Shown piece by piece: positions 28,875 to 36,443 of a stretch of 64,000 bases of DNA. A program made the translations under genes and the position numbers. Source of the DNA: Cryobacterium luteum (GTDB taxonomy: Bacteria; Actinomycetota; Actinomycetes; Actinomycetales; Microbacteriaceae). The DNA lies in contig NZ_FOCN01000005.1 in the NCBI RefSeq assembly GCF_900110125.1, positions 124,001 to 188,000 on the forward strand, given 5' to 3'. The notes beneath the pieces were generated by a model. It was not told the origin of the DNA. It did no database searches and saw only the letters and a list, made by a program, of their open reading frames with translations. Numbering within the stretch: the stretch's first letter is position 1; each line of letters starts with the position of its first letter.

Positions 28875-29666
28875 TCAGCCGAACGCCGACTCCACGTAGA
28901 TGACGCTCACGTTGTCGCGCCCGCCGTGTTCGATGGCTTCATCGACGAGTTGGTCAGCGATACTGCGTTCGTCGCCCTCCGAACGGATGTCCGTGGCCAG
29001 AACGCGCGCAATCGCCGCGTCGTCGAGTTCCTTGGTCAGCCCGTCGGAGCAGATCAGAAATGACTGCTCATTGTGGGCGGGCAGCAGCCAGACGTCGGCG
29101 TCAACGAACTCGTCGGCGCCGATGGCCCGGGTGATGACGTTACGCTCCGGGTGTTTTTCGGCATCTTCCATTGAGATCAGGCCGGCGTCCACCATCTCCT
29201 GCACCGCGGAATGGTCGACCGAGAGCTGCGTCAGAACGCCGTCGGTCCAGGTATAGACGCGGGAATCACCCACGTTGAAAACCATCCAGTGGTACCCGAC
29301 ATCATCGCCCGCGTCGACGAAGGCGATACCAGCCAGGGTCGTTCCCGACACGGCGGTGCCGAAGTCGTCGGCAGCGCTGAGATCGCGCACGGCATCGTTC
29401 GACGAATGGATGGCGTCGAGGATGCGTTCCGGCGTCGACGGCAGGTCGCGCGCGATGTGTTCGTCGAACACGCGCAGCACCGTCTGGCTGGCGACGTCCC
29501 CCTGAGCGTGACCGCCCATGCCGTCGGCCACGAGAAACACCGGGGATTGCGCGAGAATGCTGTCTTCGTTGACCTTGCGCACGCTGCCCACATCGCTGCG
29601 GGCACTGAAACAGAGGCGGGCGGTAGCGGCGGAGAGTTCAATCGTGCTCTGCTGGTTCAGAGTCAT
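28875..29666 (-). CDS. PP2C-family protein serine/threonine phosphatase
   Basis: A soluble metal-dependent phosphatase of 263 residues. It shows the PP2C/PPM motif order: SDVGSVRKVNEDS near residue 24, VADGMGGHAQGDVAS, a GTTLAGIAF segment, NVGDSRVY, and the C-terminal SDGLTKELDD and GGRDNVSVIYV with metal-binding aspartates. It lacks the transmembrane and sensor domains of the PstP next to pknAB, and no kinase gene is nearby. It probably dephosphorylates Ser/Thr phosphoproteins in the cytosol; target unknown. Confidence 0.9.
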   Translation of the reverse strand: MTLNQQSTIELSAATARLCFSARSDVGSVRKVNEDSILAQSPVFLVADGMGGHAQGDVASQTVLRVFDEHIARDLPSTPERILDAIHSSNDAVRDLSAADDFGTAVSGTTLAGIAFVDAGDDVGYHWMVFNVGDSRVYTWTDGVLTQLSVDHSAVQEMVDAGLISMEDAEKHPERNVITRAIGADEFVDADVWLLPAHNEQSFLICSDGLTKELDDAAIARVLATDIRSEGDERSIADQLVDEAIEHGGRDNVSVIYVESAFG

Positions 29667-29703
29667 GAGAACCCCCCGTTCGCCGGCGCCCGGCCTCGAT
29701 CAG

Positions 29704-30729
29704 TCATTCCTTGGCGTCAACCGAAATCTTCTCGGCCAGAGTGACCCCGCTCTTCTTGGCATCATGACGGGCTTTGATCAGGCTCGCCACGGTGGCCACG
29801 GCCATGCTACCGATGATTACGCCGAGCGAGGTCCAGGTGCCGATCTCCGGCGCCCATTCCACGCCGTTGCCGCCGTTGATGAACGGCAGTTCGTTTTCGT
29901 GCATCGCGTGCAGCACGAGCTTCACGCCGATGAAGCCGAGAATGACGGCAATGCCGTACTTGAGGTATTCGAGGCGTTCCAGCAGGCCACCGAGCAGAAA
30001 GTACAGCTGACGCAGGCCCATGAGGGCGAAGATATTGGCGGTGAACACGATGAACGGGCTCTGCGTGATGCCGAAGATCGCGGGGATCGAGTCGAGCGCG
30101 AAAATGAGGTCGGTGGTGCCGATCGCGATGAACACGATAAGCATCGGGGTGAAGACTTTCTTGCCGTCGATCTGGGTTCGCACCTTGGAACCGTCGAATT
30201 CCGAGGAGATCCGAATGCGGCGGCGCAGCAGACGAATAACCGCGTTCTCCTTGTCTTCGGTTTCTTCCTCCGACGAAAAGGCCTGTTTGACGGCGGTGTA
30301 GAACAGGAACGCGCCGAAGATGTAGAAGATCCAGCTGTAGCTTTCGATCAGCTGAGCGCCGAGCAGGATGAAGATTCCGCGCAGCAGGAGGGCGATGATG
30401 ATGCCCACCATCAGTACCTCTTGCTGGTATTTTCGCGGCACCGAGAACCGGGCCATGATGATCACGAAGACGAACAGGTTGTCGATCGAGAGGCTGTACT
30501 CGGTGAGCCAGCCGGCCAGGAATTGCCCGGCATGTTCGGCGTCGCCGAGCACGAGCATCAGCAGAGCGAAGATCAAGGCGAGGCCCACATAGAAGGCCAC
30601 CCAGAGTCCGGCTTCGCGCATGCTCGGAACGTGCGGCCGCTTGTAGACGATGAGCAGGTCGGCGACCAGAATCAGGGTCAGAACGACGAGGGATCCAACT
30701 TCGAACCAGAGGGGGAGAGCGAGTTCCAC
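29704..30729 (-). CDS. TerC-family integral membrane protein
   Basis: A 341-residue membrane protein with about eight to nine hydrophobic segments, a charged loop near the middle (SSEEETEDKENAV) and two conserved acidic patches typical of TerC/Alx. These are SLSIDNLFVFVIIM near residue 80 and TTDLIFALDSIPAIF near 208. Members such as Alx and MntP-like proteins are connected with manganese export or with metal loading of secreted proteins. The GTG at 30729 has GAAAGG five bases upstream. The riboswitch immediately upstream supports a Mn2+-related role and regulation at the RNA level. Confidence 0.9.
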   Translation of the reverse strand: MELALPLWFEVGSLVVLTLILVADLLIVYKRPHVPSMREAGLWVAFYVGLALIFALLMLVLGDAEHAGQFLAGWLTEYSLSIDNLFVFVIIMARFSVPRKYQQEVLMVGIIIALLLRGIFILLGAQLIESYSWIFYIFGAFLFYTAVKQAFSSEEETEDKENAVIRLLRRRIRISSEFDGSKVRTQIDGKKVFTPMLIVFIAIGTTDLIFALDSIPAIFGITQSPFIVFTANIFALMGLRQLYFLLGGLLERLEYLKYGIAVILGFIGVKLVLHAMHENELPFINGGNGVEWAPEIGTWTSLGVIIGSMAVATVASLIKARHDAKKSGVTLAEKISVDAKE

Positions 30730-30764
30730 GGGGGCCTTTCAAGTGATGACGGGAGTCGGGTGGT

Positions 30765-30910
30765 ACAGAACCCGAAAGTCTCTCCCGCACCAAAATGGCC
30801 CTATTGGAACCAATCGATACCACCGCGACCGGGGCCCCGTCAGTGCGGCCCGTATTGACGATCGCGATATAGAACCCGATCGGGCCCAGAGGGATACTCC
30901 CCTTCGCTTG
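30765..30910 (-). ncRNA. yybP-ykoY (manganese-sensing) riboswitch
   Basis: In the leader of the TerC gene, read on the minus strand, three conserved parts occur in the right order. These are GGGGAGTATCCC (complement of 30891-30902, the L1 loop), CGTCAATACGGG (30849-30860) and GCGGGAGAGACTTTCGGG (within 30768-30788, the L3 region). Downstream CGGGT...ACCCG can form a hairpin, and CGGGAG of the aptamer can pair instead with CTCCCG (30750-30755) near the ribosome-binding site, a plausible switch. The motif identity is from memory of the family and should be confirmed with a covariance model. Confidence 0.8.
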
Positions 30911-31009
30911 CAGAATTCTACCAGTGTGACGGACCCGCGCGTGCCCGCGCGAAGGCGCCAGGCTCGGCCGCCGCCTATAGTTGAGGGCTATGACTACGCA
31001 CCGGTTTCG

Positions 31010-32155
31010 ATGACGGCCGCCGACAACCCGCAGGAATACATCGACTGGTCGAACGAGGGGCAGCCGGCCACCGCGCCCTGGCGATCTGCGAACGGAGCAC
31101 CAGCCCCCAAGCGGGTCGTGCCGGTTGACGACACCATCACAGCGGATGCCGCCTACCGGCTGGCCTCGCAGGGTATCGCGATGCTCTGGCACGGCGACTT
31201 TCAGAATGCCCGCCAAATTCTGACCGCACTCGAGCACCGCACGCGGCCCAAACCGGATCGGACCGAGCGAACGACCGCCGAGCTGTTCTACCGGTATCGG
31301 CAGAACCGTTCGCACCGTGCGCGCATCCTCGGTCATCTGCTCATTCCGCTTGAGGGGGGCAATATCATCGGGCTGCGGCGGGCGCCCGACGTGGTCTCTG
31401 CCACGGTCGACGCCTATGGGAGCATCACCGAGGCATCCGTTGTGTCGCTGCACGAGGTGCTCGGTACGATCGGCGCCCACCAGTGGCGCACTAAGGGCAT
31501 TCCTGTTGCAGCGTTGAACGCCAGCGTCTATCCGCATTACGGCACGTTCTTTCCGGTGCGCAGCGAGTACGTCGGCCTGGTGGCGAGCGCTCCGCTGGCA
31601 GCTCCGAAGGTGGCCTTCGACATCGGCACCGGCACCGGGGTGCTCGCGGCGGTGCTGGCGACTCGGGGCGTACCGAGGGTGGTCGCGACGGATATCGAGC
31701 CGCGCGCGGTGGCATCCGCTCGAGAAACAGTGTCGCGCCTGAAGCTCACCGAGCGGGTAGAGGTGCACCTGACCAGCCTGTTTCCCGACGGTCGCGCCGA
31801 TCTGATCGTGTGCAACCCGCCGTGGATCCCGGCGACGGCGCATTCCCTGCTCGACGCGGCCGTCTACGACCCCGGCTCCCGCATGCTCAAGGGTTTTCTG
31901 GCCGGGGTGCTCGGCCATCTGGAGCCCCGGGGCGAGGTGTGGCTCGTGCTCTCCGATTTTGCCGAGCTGGTCGGGCTGCGTTCCCGCGACGACCTGCTGA
32001 AGGAGATCGATGCGGCGGGGCTGCGGGTGATCGGCGCGCTCGAAGCGCCCGCCGTACACGCCCGCGCGACGGACACGAGCGACCCTCTTCACGCGATACG
32101 CCGGAACGAGGTCACCTCATTGTGGCGTCTGACCGCGCGTGAGCCGACGACTTAA
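31010..32155 (+). CDS. Class I SAM-dependent methyltransferase (HemK/PrmC-like N6 methylase domain)
   Basis: A 381-residue protein. The C-terminal half is a Rossmann methyltransferase with motif I VAFDIGTGTGVLAAVLA, an acidic motif II TDIEPRAVASA and the catalytic NPPW (LIVCNPPWIP), which marks methylation of a planar nitrogen in Gln, adenine or guanine. The N-terminal half (about 170 residues) has no motif I recognise. The ATG at 31010 lacks a clear ribosome-binding site, and a GTG at 30926 is a possible longer start. The substrate is unknown. Confidence 0.8.
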   Translation: MTAADNPQEYIDWSNEGQPATAPWRSANGAPAPKRVVPVDDTITADAAYRLASQGIAMLWHGDFQNARQILTALEHRTRPKPDRTERTTAELFYRYRQNRSHRARILGHLLIPLEGGNIIGLRRAPDVVSATVDAYGSITEASVVSLHEVLGTIGAHQWRTKGIPVAALNASVYPHYGTFFPVRSEYVGLVASAPLAAPKVAFDIGTGTGVLAAVLATRGVPRVVATDIEPRAVASARETVSRLKLTERVEVHLTSLFPDGRADLIVCNPPWIPATAHSLLDAAVYDPGSRMLKGFLAGVLGHLEPRGEVWLVLSDFAELVGLRSRDDLLKEIDAAGLRVIGALEAPAVHARATDTSDPLHAIRRNEVTSLWRLTAREPTT

Positions 32156-32158
32156 ACA

Positions 32159-32195
32159 AAGAAGCCCGGCGCTTTCGACCTGAAAGCAACCGGGC
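32159..32195 (-). terminator. Intrinsic terminator of tRNA-Glu
   Basis: On the minus strand GCCCGG, GCTTTC, a 5-base loop, GAAAGC and CCGGGC form two stacked stems (32164-32195), followed by a T-rich tail TTCTTTGTTT. It follows the tRNA directly and also lies just after the stop of the plus-strand methyltransferase. Confidence 0.85.
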
Positions 32196-32200
32196 AATTG

Positions 32201-32273
32201 TGACCCCAGCGGGATTCGAACCCGCGTTACCGCCGTGAGAGGGCGATGTCCTAGGCCGCTAAACGATGGGGCC
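32201..32273 (-). tRNA. tRNA-Glu (anticodon CUC)
   Basis: A 73-base gene on the minus strand beginning GGCCCCATCG and ending TGGGGTCA. The acceptor stem GGCCCCA pairs with TGGGGTC, with one G-U pair. The anticodon arm reads CGCCCTCTCACGGCG with CTC at the anticodon. The T arm is GCGGGTTCGAATCCCGC. CCA is not encoded. A strong terminator follows immediately. Confidence 0.95.
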
Positions 32274-32438
32274 GTTTTTGCAACTTACCGAGTATGCCAC
32301 ACACCGGAGCGCACTTCCAAACTGAGCGTTTGCGGCGCGTCGCACCGGGTGGGTGCGTCCCCGTTCGGTGCCGACCCAAACCCCGAGTAGAAAGCGGACG
32401 CTGTTGCGCCACGGCTCGAATCGGGGTTAGCTCAGGGC

Positions 32439-33089
32439 ATGAAACTGACCAAGCTGGAGCATGCCGCGCTGATTCTGGAGCTTTCGGGCAAGAAGCTCTA
32501 CATCGATCCCGGCTCGTTCACCACCGCGCTTACCGGCACCGCGGGCGCCGTCGCCGTGGTCATCACCCACGAGCACGCCGACCATTGGACTCCCGAACAG
32601 CTGGGGCGCATCGTTGAAATGAACTCGGACCTGCGCATCTTCGCACCGGCCGGTGTCGCTCGGGCGATAGCCGCGACCGACGCCGCGCTTGACGTCACGA
32701 CGGTGCAGGCCGGCGATGTTATCGACGTCGACCCGTTCACCCTGCGTTTCTTCGGGGCGACCCACGCCGTCATCCACGAATCGATCCCGATCATCGACAA
32801 CGTCGGGGTGCTTGTCAACGACGAGCTGTACTACGCCGGTGACGCCTTCACCGTTCCCGAGGGGATGCAGGTGGGGACGCTCGCCGTGCCGGCCGCCGCG
32901 CCCTGGATGAAAATCAGTGAGGCCATGGATTTCATTCTGGCCCTCAAACCGAAGCGCAGCTTTCCCACCCACGAGATGCTGCTCTCCCGGGCGGGAAAAG
33001 AGCTGTCCAACGCGCGATTCCAGAGCGTCACCGAACGGGGCGGCGGCGAGTTCTTCGCGCTCGAGCCCGGTGACAGTCTCGACCTGTAG
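32439..33089 (+). CDS. Metallo-beta-lactamase-fold hydrolase, UlaG-like
   Basis: A 216-residue cytosolic metal-dependent hydrolase. The HxHxDH site is visible as THEHADHW at about 43-50, with further histidine and acidic ligands at THAVIHES, YYAGDAFTV and the C-terminal FPTHEM. It begins MKLTKLEHAALILEL, common for actinobacterial members of the L-ascorbate-6-phosphate lactonase-like group. It stands alone, 122 bases before the ABC exporter operon. Substrate unknown. Confidence 0.85.
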   Translation: MKLTKLEHAALILELSGKKLYIDPGSFTTALTGTAGAVAVVITHEHADHWTPEQLGRIVEMNSDLRIFAPAGVARAIAATDAALDVTTVQAGDVIDVDPFTLRFFGATHAVIHESIPIIDNVGVLVNDELYYAGDAFTVPEGMQVGTLAVPAAAPWMKISEAMDFILALKPKRSFPTHEMLLSRAGKELSNARFQSVTERGGGEFFALEPGDSLDL

Positions 33090-33136
33090 GCCGTGCGGCG
33101 CGGCATCCGTTCGGAACACGGCTCTTCCTCAGGCAA

Positions 33137-33174
33137 TTTGCAGCAACTGCAACTTAGAGTGCAGTTACTGCAAA
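33137..33174. promoter_or_regulatory. Operator candidate for the TetR-controlled ABC exporter
   Basis: A 15-bp inverted repeat with a single mismatch (TTTGCAGCAACTGCA at 33137-33151, TGCAGTTACTGCAAA at 33160-33174) separated by 8 bases. It ends 37 bases before the start of the ABC ATPase gene, whose operon closes with a TetR gene. Each arm is itself partly symmetric around TGCAG/CTGCA, as when two TetR dimers bind side by side. Confidence 0.75.
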
Positions 33175-33211
33175 TGTGGCCCGTGCGGGTCGCCAGAACC
33201 GAGGGAAACCG

Positions 33212-33946
33212 ATGGACTCCGAGTGGGTAATTGATGCGCAAGGCTTGGAGAAATCCTACGGTTCGGGGGCGAGCCGTTTCGACGCGCTGAAGGGTGTGTC
33301 CGTTCAAATAGCGCCCGGTGAAACGGTGGCGATCATCGGCAAGAGCGGGTCGGGCAAGTCGACCCTCATGCACCTGCTCGCCCTGCTCGACGAACCCGAT
33401 CGGGGAACACTTCAGGTCGCCGGCAAGAACGCCAAGTCGCTGTCAAAGCGCGCGATCAACGAACTGCGCAACAAGGAGTTCGGCTTCGTCTTTCAGCAGT
33501 TCTTTCTCACCCCCAACGTGAGCGTGCTCGACAACGTCATCCTGCCGCTGAAGATCGCCGGCATGGGCGGCAAGGAACGACGCCGCCGCGGCATGGAGGT
33601 TCTCGAACAGCTCGAGCTGGCCGACAAGGCCGGCAGCAAGGCCACGACCCTCTCGGGCGGGCAGAAGCAGCGCGTCGTCATCGGTCGCGCCCTGGTCAAT
33701 GCGCCGCGCGTGATCTTCGCCGACGAACCCACCGGCAACCTCGACACCGCCACCGGAGCCGTGGTCGAAGACATCCTGTTCGACCTCAACCGCAGTCAGG
33801 GCATCACGCTCGTTATCGTCACCCACGACGAGGAACTCGCCGCCCGCTGCGATCGCCAGATCTACATTCGCGACGGACTTGTCGTGTCCCACACCACGTC
33901 GACCCACACGGGTGCCCACGCACTGATCATCGGAGGCGCAGCATGA
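33212..33946 (+). CDS. ABC transporter ATP-binding protein, MacB/LolD type
   Basis: The ATPase of an exporter or mechanotransmission ABC system. The 244-residue protein starts at the ATG after GAGGGAAACCG. It has Walker A GKSGSGKST near residue 45, Q-loop FVFQQFF, signature LSGGQKQRV, and Walker B VIFADEPTGNLD, with TGNLD typical of the MacB/LolD/FtsE branch. The following permease overlaps by 4 bases. The system is presumably inducible, given the upstream operator and downstream TetR gene; a role in export of a toxic compound or peptide is an inference. Confidence 0.92.
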   Translation: MDSEWVIDAQGLEKSYGSGASRFDALKGVSVQIAPGETVAIIGKSGSGKSTLMHLLALLDEPDRGTLQVAGKNAKSLSKRAINELRNKEFGFVFQQFFLTPNVSVLDNVILPLKIAGMGGKERRRRGMEVLEQLELADKAGSKATTLSGGQKQRVVIGRALVNAPRVIFADEPTGNLDTATGAVVEDILFDLNRSQGITLVIVTHDEELAARCDRQIYIRDGLVVSHTTSTHTGAHALIIGGAA

Positions 33947-35235
33947 GAACCAAAGACCTCGTCGTCACCGCGATCTCCAACACCTTTCGCAGCAAGCTGC
34001 GCACGACCCTGACCGTGCTGGCCATTTTCGTGGGCGCGTTCACCCTCACCCTGACCAACGCGGTCGGCGCCGGCGTCAGCCAGTACGTCGATGCCCAGGT
34101 GGGCGCCCTCGGCTCCCCCGACGTGTTCATCATCACGCAGGCGAGCGATGCCACCGCCGCCGGCGACGGCCCGGTCGAGTACGACGCGGCCAGTTCGGCA
34201 TCCGTGTCGAGCCAGCAAGGCCCGCCCGGGACCACGACCAAGGCGCTGACGGATGCCGACCTCCAGGCGATCGGCGACACCGCCGGCATCGAGTCGGTCG
34301 ATCCGATCCGATCCGTGCAGCCCGACTACATCGAATACGAGTCCGGCACTCCCTACGAGTTCAGCATCAACGCCACCTCGGCCGTGACCACGGCCGACCT
34401 CACGGCGGGCGCGCAGCTCGACGGCGGCGCCACTGAGGCTCAGCTCGTGCTGCCGGACGCCTTCGTGACCCCGCTCGGGTTCGCCTCCGCGGACGACGCG
34501 GTGGGGGCATCCGTTTCTATCGGCATCACCGACATTCTCGGCGCGAAGCACGTGGTTAATGCGACCGTCGTCGGCGTCTCGCTCGAGAGCCTGCTCGCTG
34601 CGGGCGCCGGGGCCAACGACGCGCTGATTGCCGAGTTGGCCGATGCTCAGTCCGGTGGCATCGACACCGCCGTCACGAGCTACGGTGTGGCCGTGGCGCA
34701 CTTCGACACCGCGTTGTCGACGGATGCCGTGACCGCCCTCAAGGCGGATCTCGCCACCGCGGGCTACACCGCGAGCACGATCGAAGACCAGCTCGGCGCC
34801 GTGCAGACGGTGATCAACGGCATCGTCGGCGTGCTCAACGCCTTCGCGGTGATTGCCCTGATCGCCGCCGCATTCGGTATCATCAACACCCTGCTGATGA
34901 GCGTGCAGGAACGTACCCGCGAGATCGGCCTGATGAAGGCGATGGGGATGAGCGGCGGCAAGGTGTACACCCTGTTCAGCCTCGAAGCCATCGTCATCGG
35001 CTTCCTCGGCAGCGCCATCGGAGCCGGTGTGGCCATCGGGCTCGGCTCGGCGTTGAGTGCTGTGTTGTCGCAGGGCCTGCTGTCCGGGCTGCCGGGGTTG
35101 AACATCCTTCTGTTCGAGCCGCTGTCGGTGGCCTTCGTGATCGGGCTGGTGATGCTGATCGCGTTCCTCTCCGGCACGCTGCCGGCCCAGCGGGCGGCCA
35201 GGCAGAACCCGATCGAGTCGCTGCGGTACGAGTAG
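33943..35235 (+). CDS. FtsX-like ABC transporter permease (MacB family)
   Basis: A 430-residue protein of MacB topology. It has one N-terminal transmembrane helix (about 20-42), an extracytoplasmic domain of roughly 230 residues rich in Ala, Asp and Thr, and three C-terminal helices within the FtsX domain. Between the second and third helix lies the signature VQERTREIGLMKAMGMSGGKV. The final ARQNPIESLRYE is typical of the family. It is coupled to the ATPase by a 4-base overlap and followed after 4 bases by the TetR gene. Confidence 0.92.
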   Translation: MRTKDLVVTAISNTFRSKLRTTLTVLAIFVGAFTLTLTNAVGAGVSQYVDAQVGALGSPDVFIITQASDATAAGDGPVEYDAASSASVSSQQGPPGTTTKALTDADLQAIGDTAGIESVDPIRSVQPDYIEYESGTPYEFSINATSAVTTADLTAGAQLDGGATEAQLVLPDAFVTPLGFASADDAVGASVSIGITDILGAKHVVNATVVGVSLESLLAAGAGANDALIAELADAQSGGIDTAVTSYGVAVAHFDTALSTDAVTALKADLATAGYTASTIEDQLGAVQTVINGIVGVLNAFAVIALIAAAFGIINTLLMSVQERTREIGLMKAMGMSGGKVYTLFSLEAIVIGFLGSAIGAGVAIGLGSALSAVLSQGLLSGLPGLNILLFEPLSVAFVIGLVMLIAFLSGTLPAQRAARQNPIESLRYE

Positions 35236-35239
35236 CGTC

Positions 35240-35959
35240 ATGAACCAGGATGAGGCCTTGGCCGACACCCCGCCGCCCGGCGCGACCGTGCGCGCGCAGA
35301 CTCGTCACGACAAGCATCACGCGACGAGCCTGCGCGTGGAGCGGAGTGCGGTCAGCCTCGTTCTGGAACACGGTTTCGACAGCGTCACCGTGGATATGAT
35401 CTGCAGCCAGAGCGGCATCTCGCAGCGCACCTTCTTCAACTATTTCAAGACCAAGAAGGCCGCCATCATCGGCGCCGAGCCGCCCACGATCGATGAGGGG
35501 CGAGCGCGAGAGTTCATCGCAGCCCCCGGCGACGACCTGCTGCCCGACGTGCTCACCCTGATGAGCGCGATCGGTCCGCGCGAGGGCATGGACGAGCAGC
35601 TGTTCACCGACCGACTGCGCATTTTCGGATTGCACCCCGAGCTCATGCAGGAGCAGATGGAGCGGATGACCAGGGTCACCTCCGAAATCACCGAACTGGT
35701 CTACCTGCGCCTCGGTCGCGGTGCCACCGTTGACGGCGAGAACGACCCCGAGCTGGCTTTTCGGCACGGGCAGGCCGAACTGCTCACGCACGCGATGCTG
35801 GGAGTCGTGCGTTTCATGGCCCTACAGTGGATTCCCGATTTCGAGCGCCCGGCCGGCGCCGCTGGCAGGACCGACCGGGCGGCGGCGCCGACCCTGGCCG
35901 AGTCGCTGAGCCGAACGGTCGAGCTGTTGCGTCGCACACTGAGCATTCCCGGACTTTAG
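35240..35959 (+). CDS. TetR-family transcriptional regulator of the ABC exporter
   Basis: A 239-residue repressor. The N-terminal helix-turn-helix is GFDSVTVDMICSQSGISQRTFFNYF at about residues 50-75, after a hydrophilic leader of about 28 residues. The C-terminal ligand domain resembles no specific member I can name. It is the third gene of the exporter operon and most likely autoregulates it through the inverted repeat at 33137-33174. Confidence 0.9.
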   Translation: MNQDEALADTPPPGATVRAQTRHDKHHATSLRVERSAVSLVLEHGFDSVTVDMICSQSGISQRTFFNYFKTKKAAIIGAEPPTIDEGRAREFIAAPGDDLLPDVLTLMSAIGPREGMDEQLFTDRLRIFGLHPELMQEQMERMTRVTSEITELVYLRLGRGATVDGENDPELAFRHGQAELLTHAMLGVVRFMALQWIPDFERPAGAAGRTDRAAAPTLAESLSRTVELLRRTLSIPGL

Positions 35960-36437
35960 CCGCTCTCGATATCCGCGTCATGCGGCAACCATTTTTGAAG
36001 GGCAGCCCGCAATTTGCCGAGGTACAGCGGACGCATGAGGCACTCGTTCATGCCGACCATGCGGGTGTGGTCGGCATCACCACGCACCGCGCTGGCCGTC
36101 ATGGCCAGAATCGGGATGTGCGCGGCTTGGTGATGTAGGCATCGCACCCGGCTTGGCGCGCTCGCTCCTGATCGCGAGTCATGGCCATCGCGGTCAGGGC
36201 GATCACCGGGATCTCCCGGGTGATTGGGTCGTTCCTCAACTGCGCGGTCGCGGCGAAACCGTCCATCCCCGGCAGTTGGATATCCATCAGAATCAGATCC
36301 GGCAGTTCGACCTGCGCGAGCAACAATCCGCTTTCGGCATCAACGGCTTGCAGTGTGGAATGCCCGGCCCGGCGCACGAGCAGGGTGGCGAGTTTCATGT
36401 TGACGGGGTTGTCTTCAATAATCAGAATTCTGGCCAC
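35956..36437 (-). pseudogene. Response regulator gene, two receiver domains joined out of frame
   Basis: The minus strand from 36437 encodes most of a CheY-like receiver. It begins MARILIIEDNPVNMKLA, has the phosphoacceptor Asp in LILMDIQLPGMDG and the switch lysine in CDAYITKP, then runs into a short stop (RTSRFWP). In another frame the sequence continues from about 36126 with the C-terminal third of a second receiver (HIPILAMTASAVRGDADH, then CLMRPLYLGKLRAALQKWL) down to 35956. The middle of the region that should separate them is missing, as if recombination between two tandem receiver domains had deleted it out of frame. The first receiver alone may still fold. It lies 6 bases downstream of the hybrid kinase. 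Confidence 0.75.
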
Positions 36438-36443
36438 GATGCA

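Noticed and set aside
29807..32092. 761-codon minus-strand frame over TerC and the methyltransferase
   Set aside because: Out of frame with TerC and antisense to the methyltransferase; it also covers the riboswitch. No protein homology is visible.
33138..33160. TTGCAG and TAGAGT read as -35 and -10 boxes of the exporter operon
   Set aside because: The spacing is only 11 bases, too short for a normal promoter; the inverted repeat is the better explanation.
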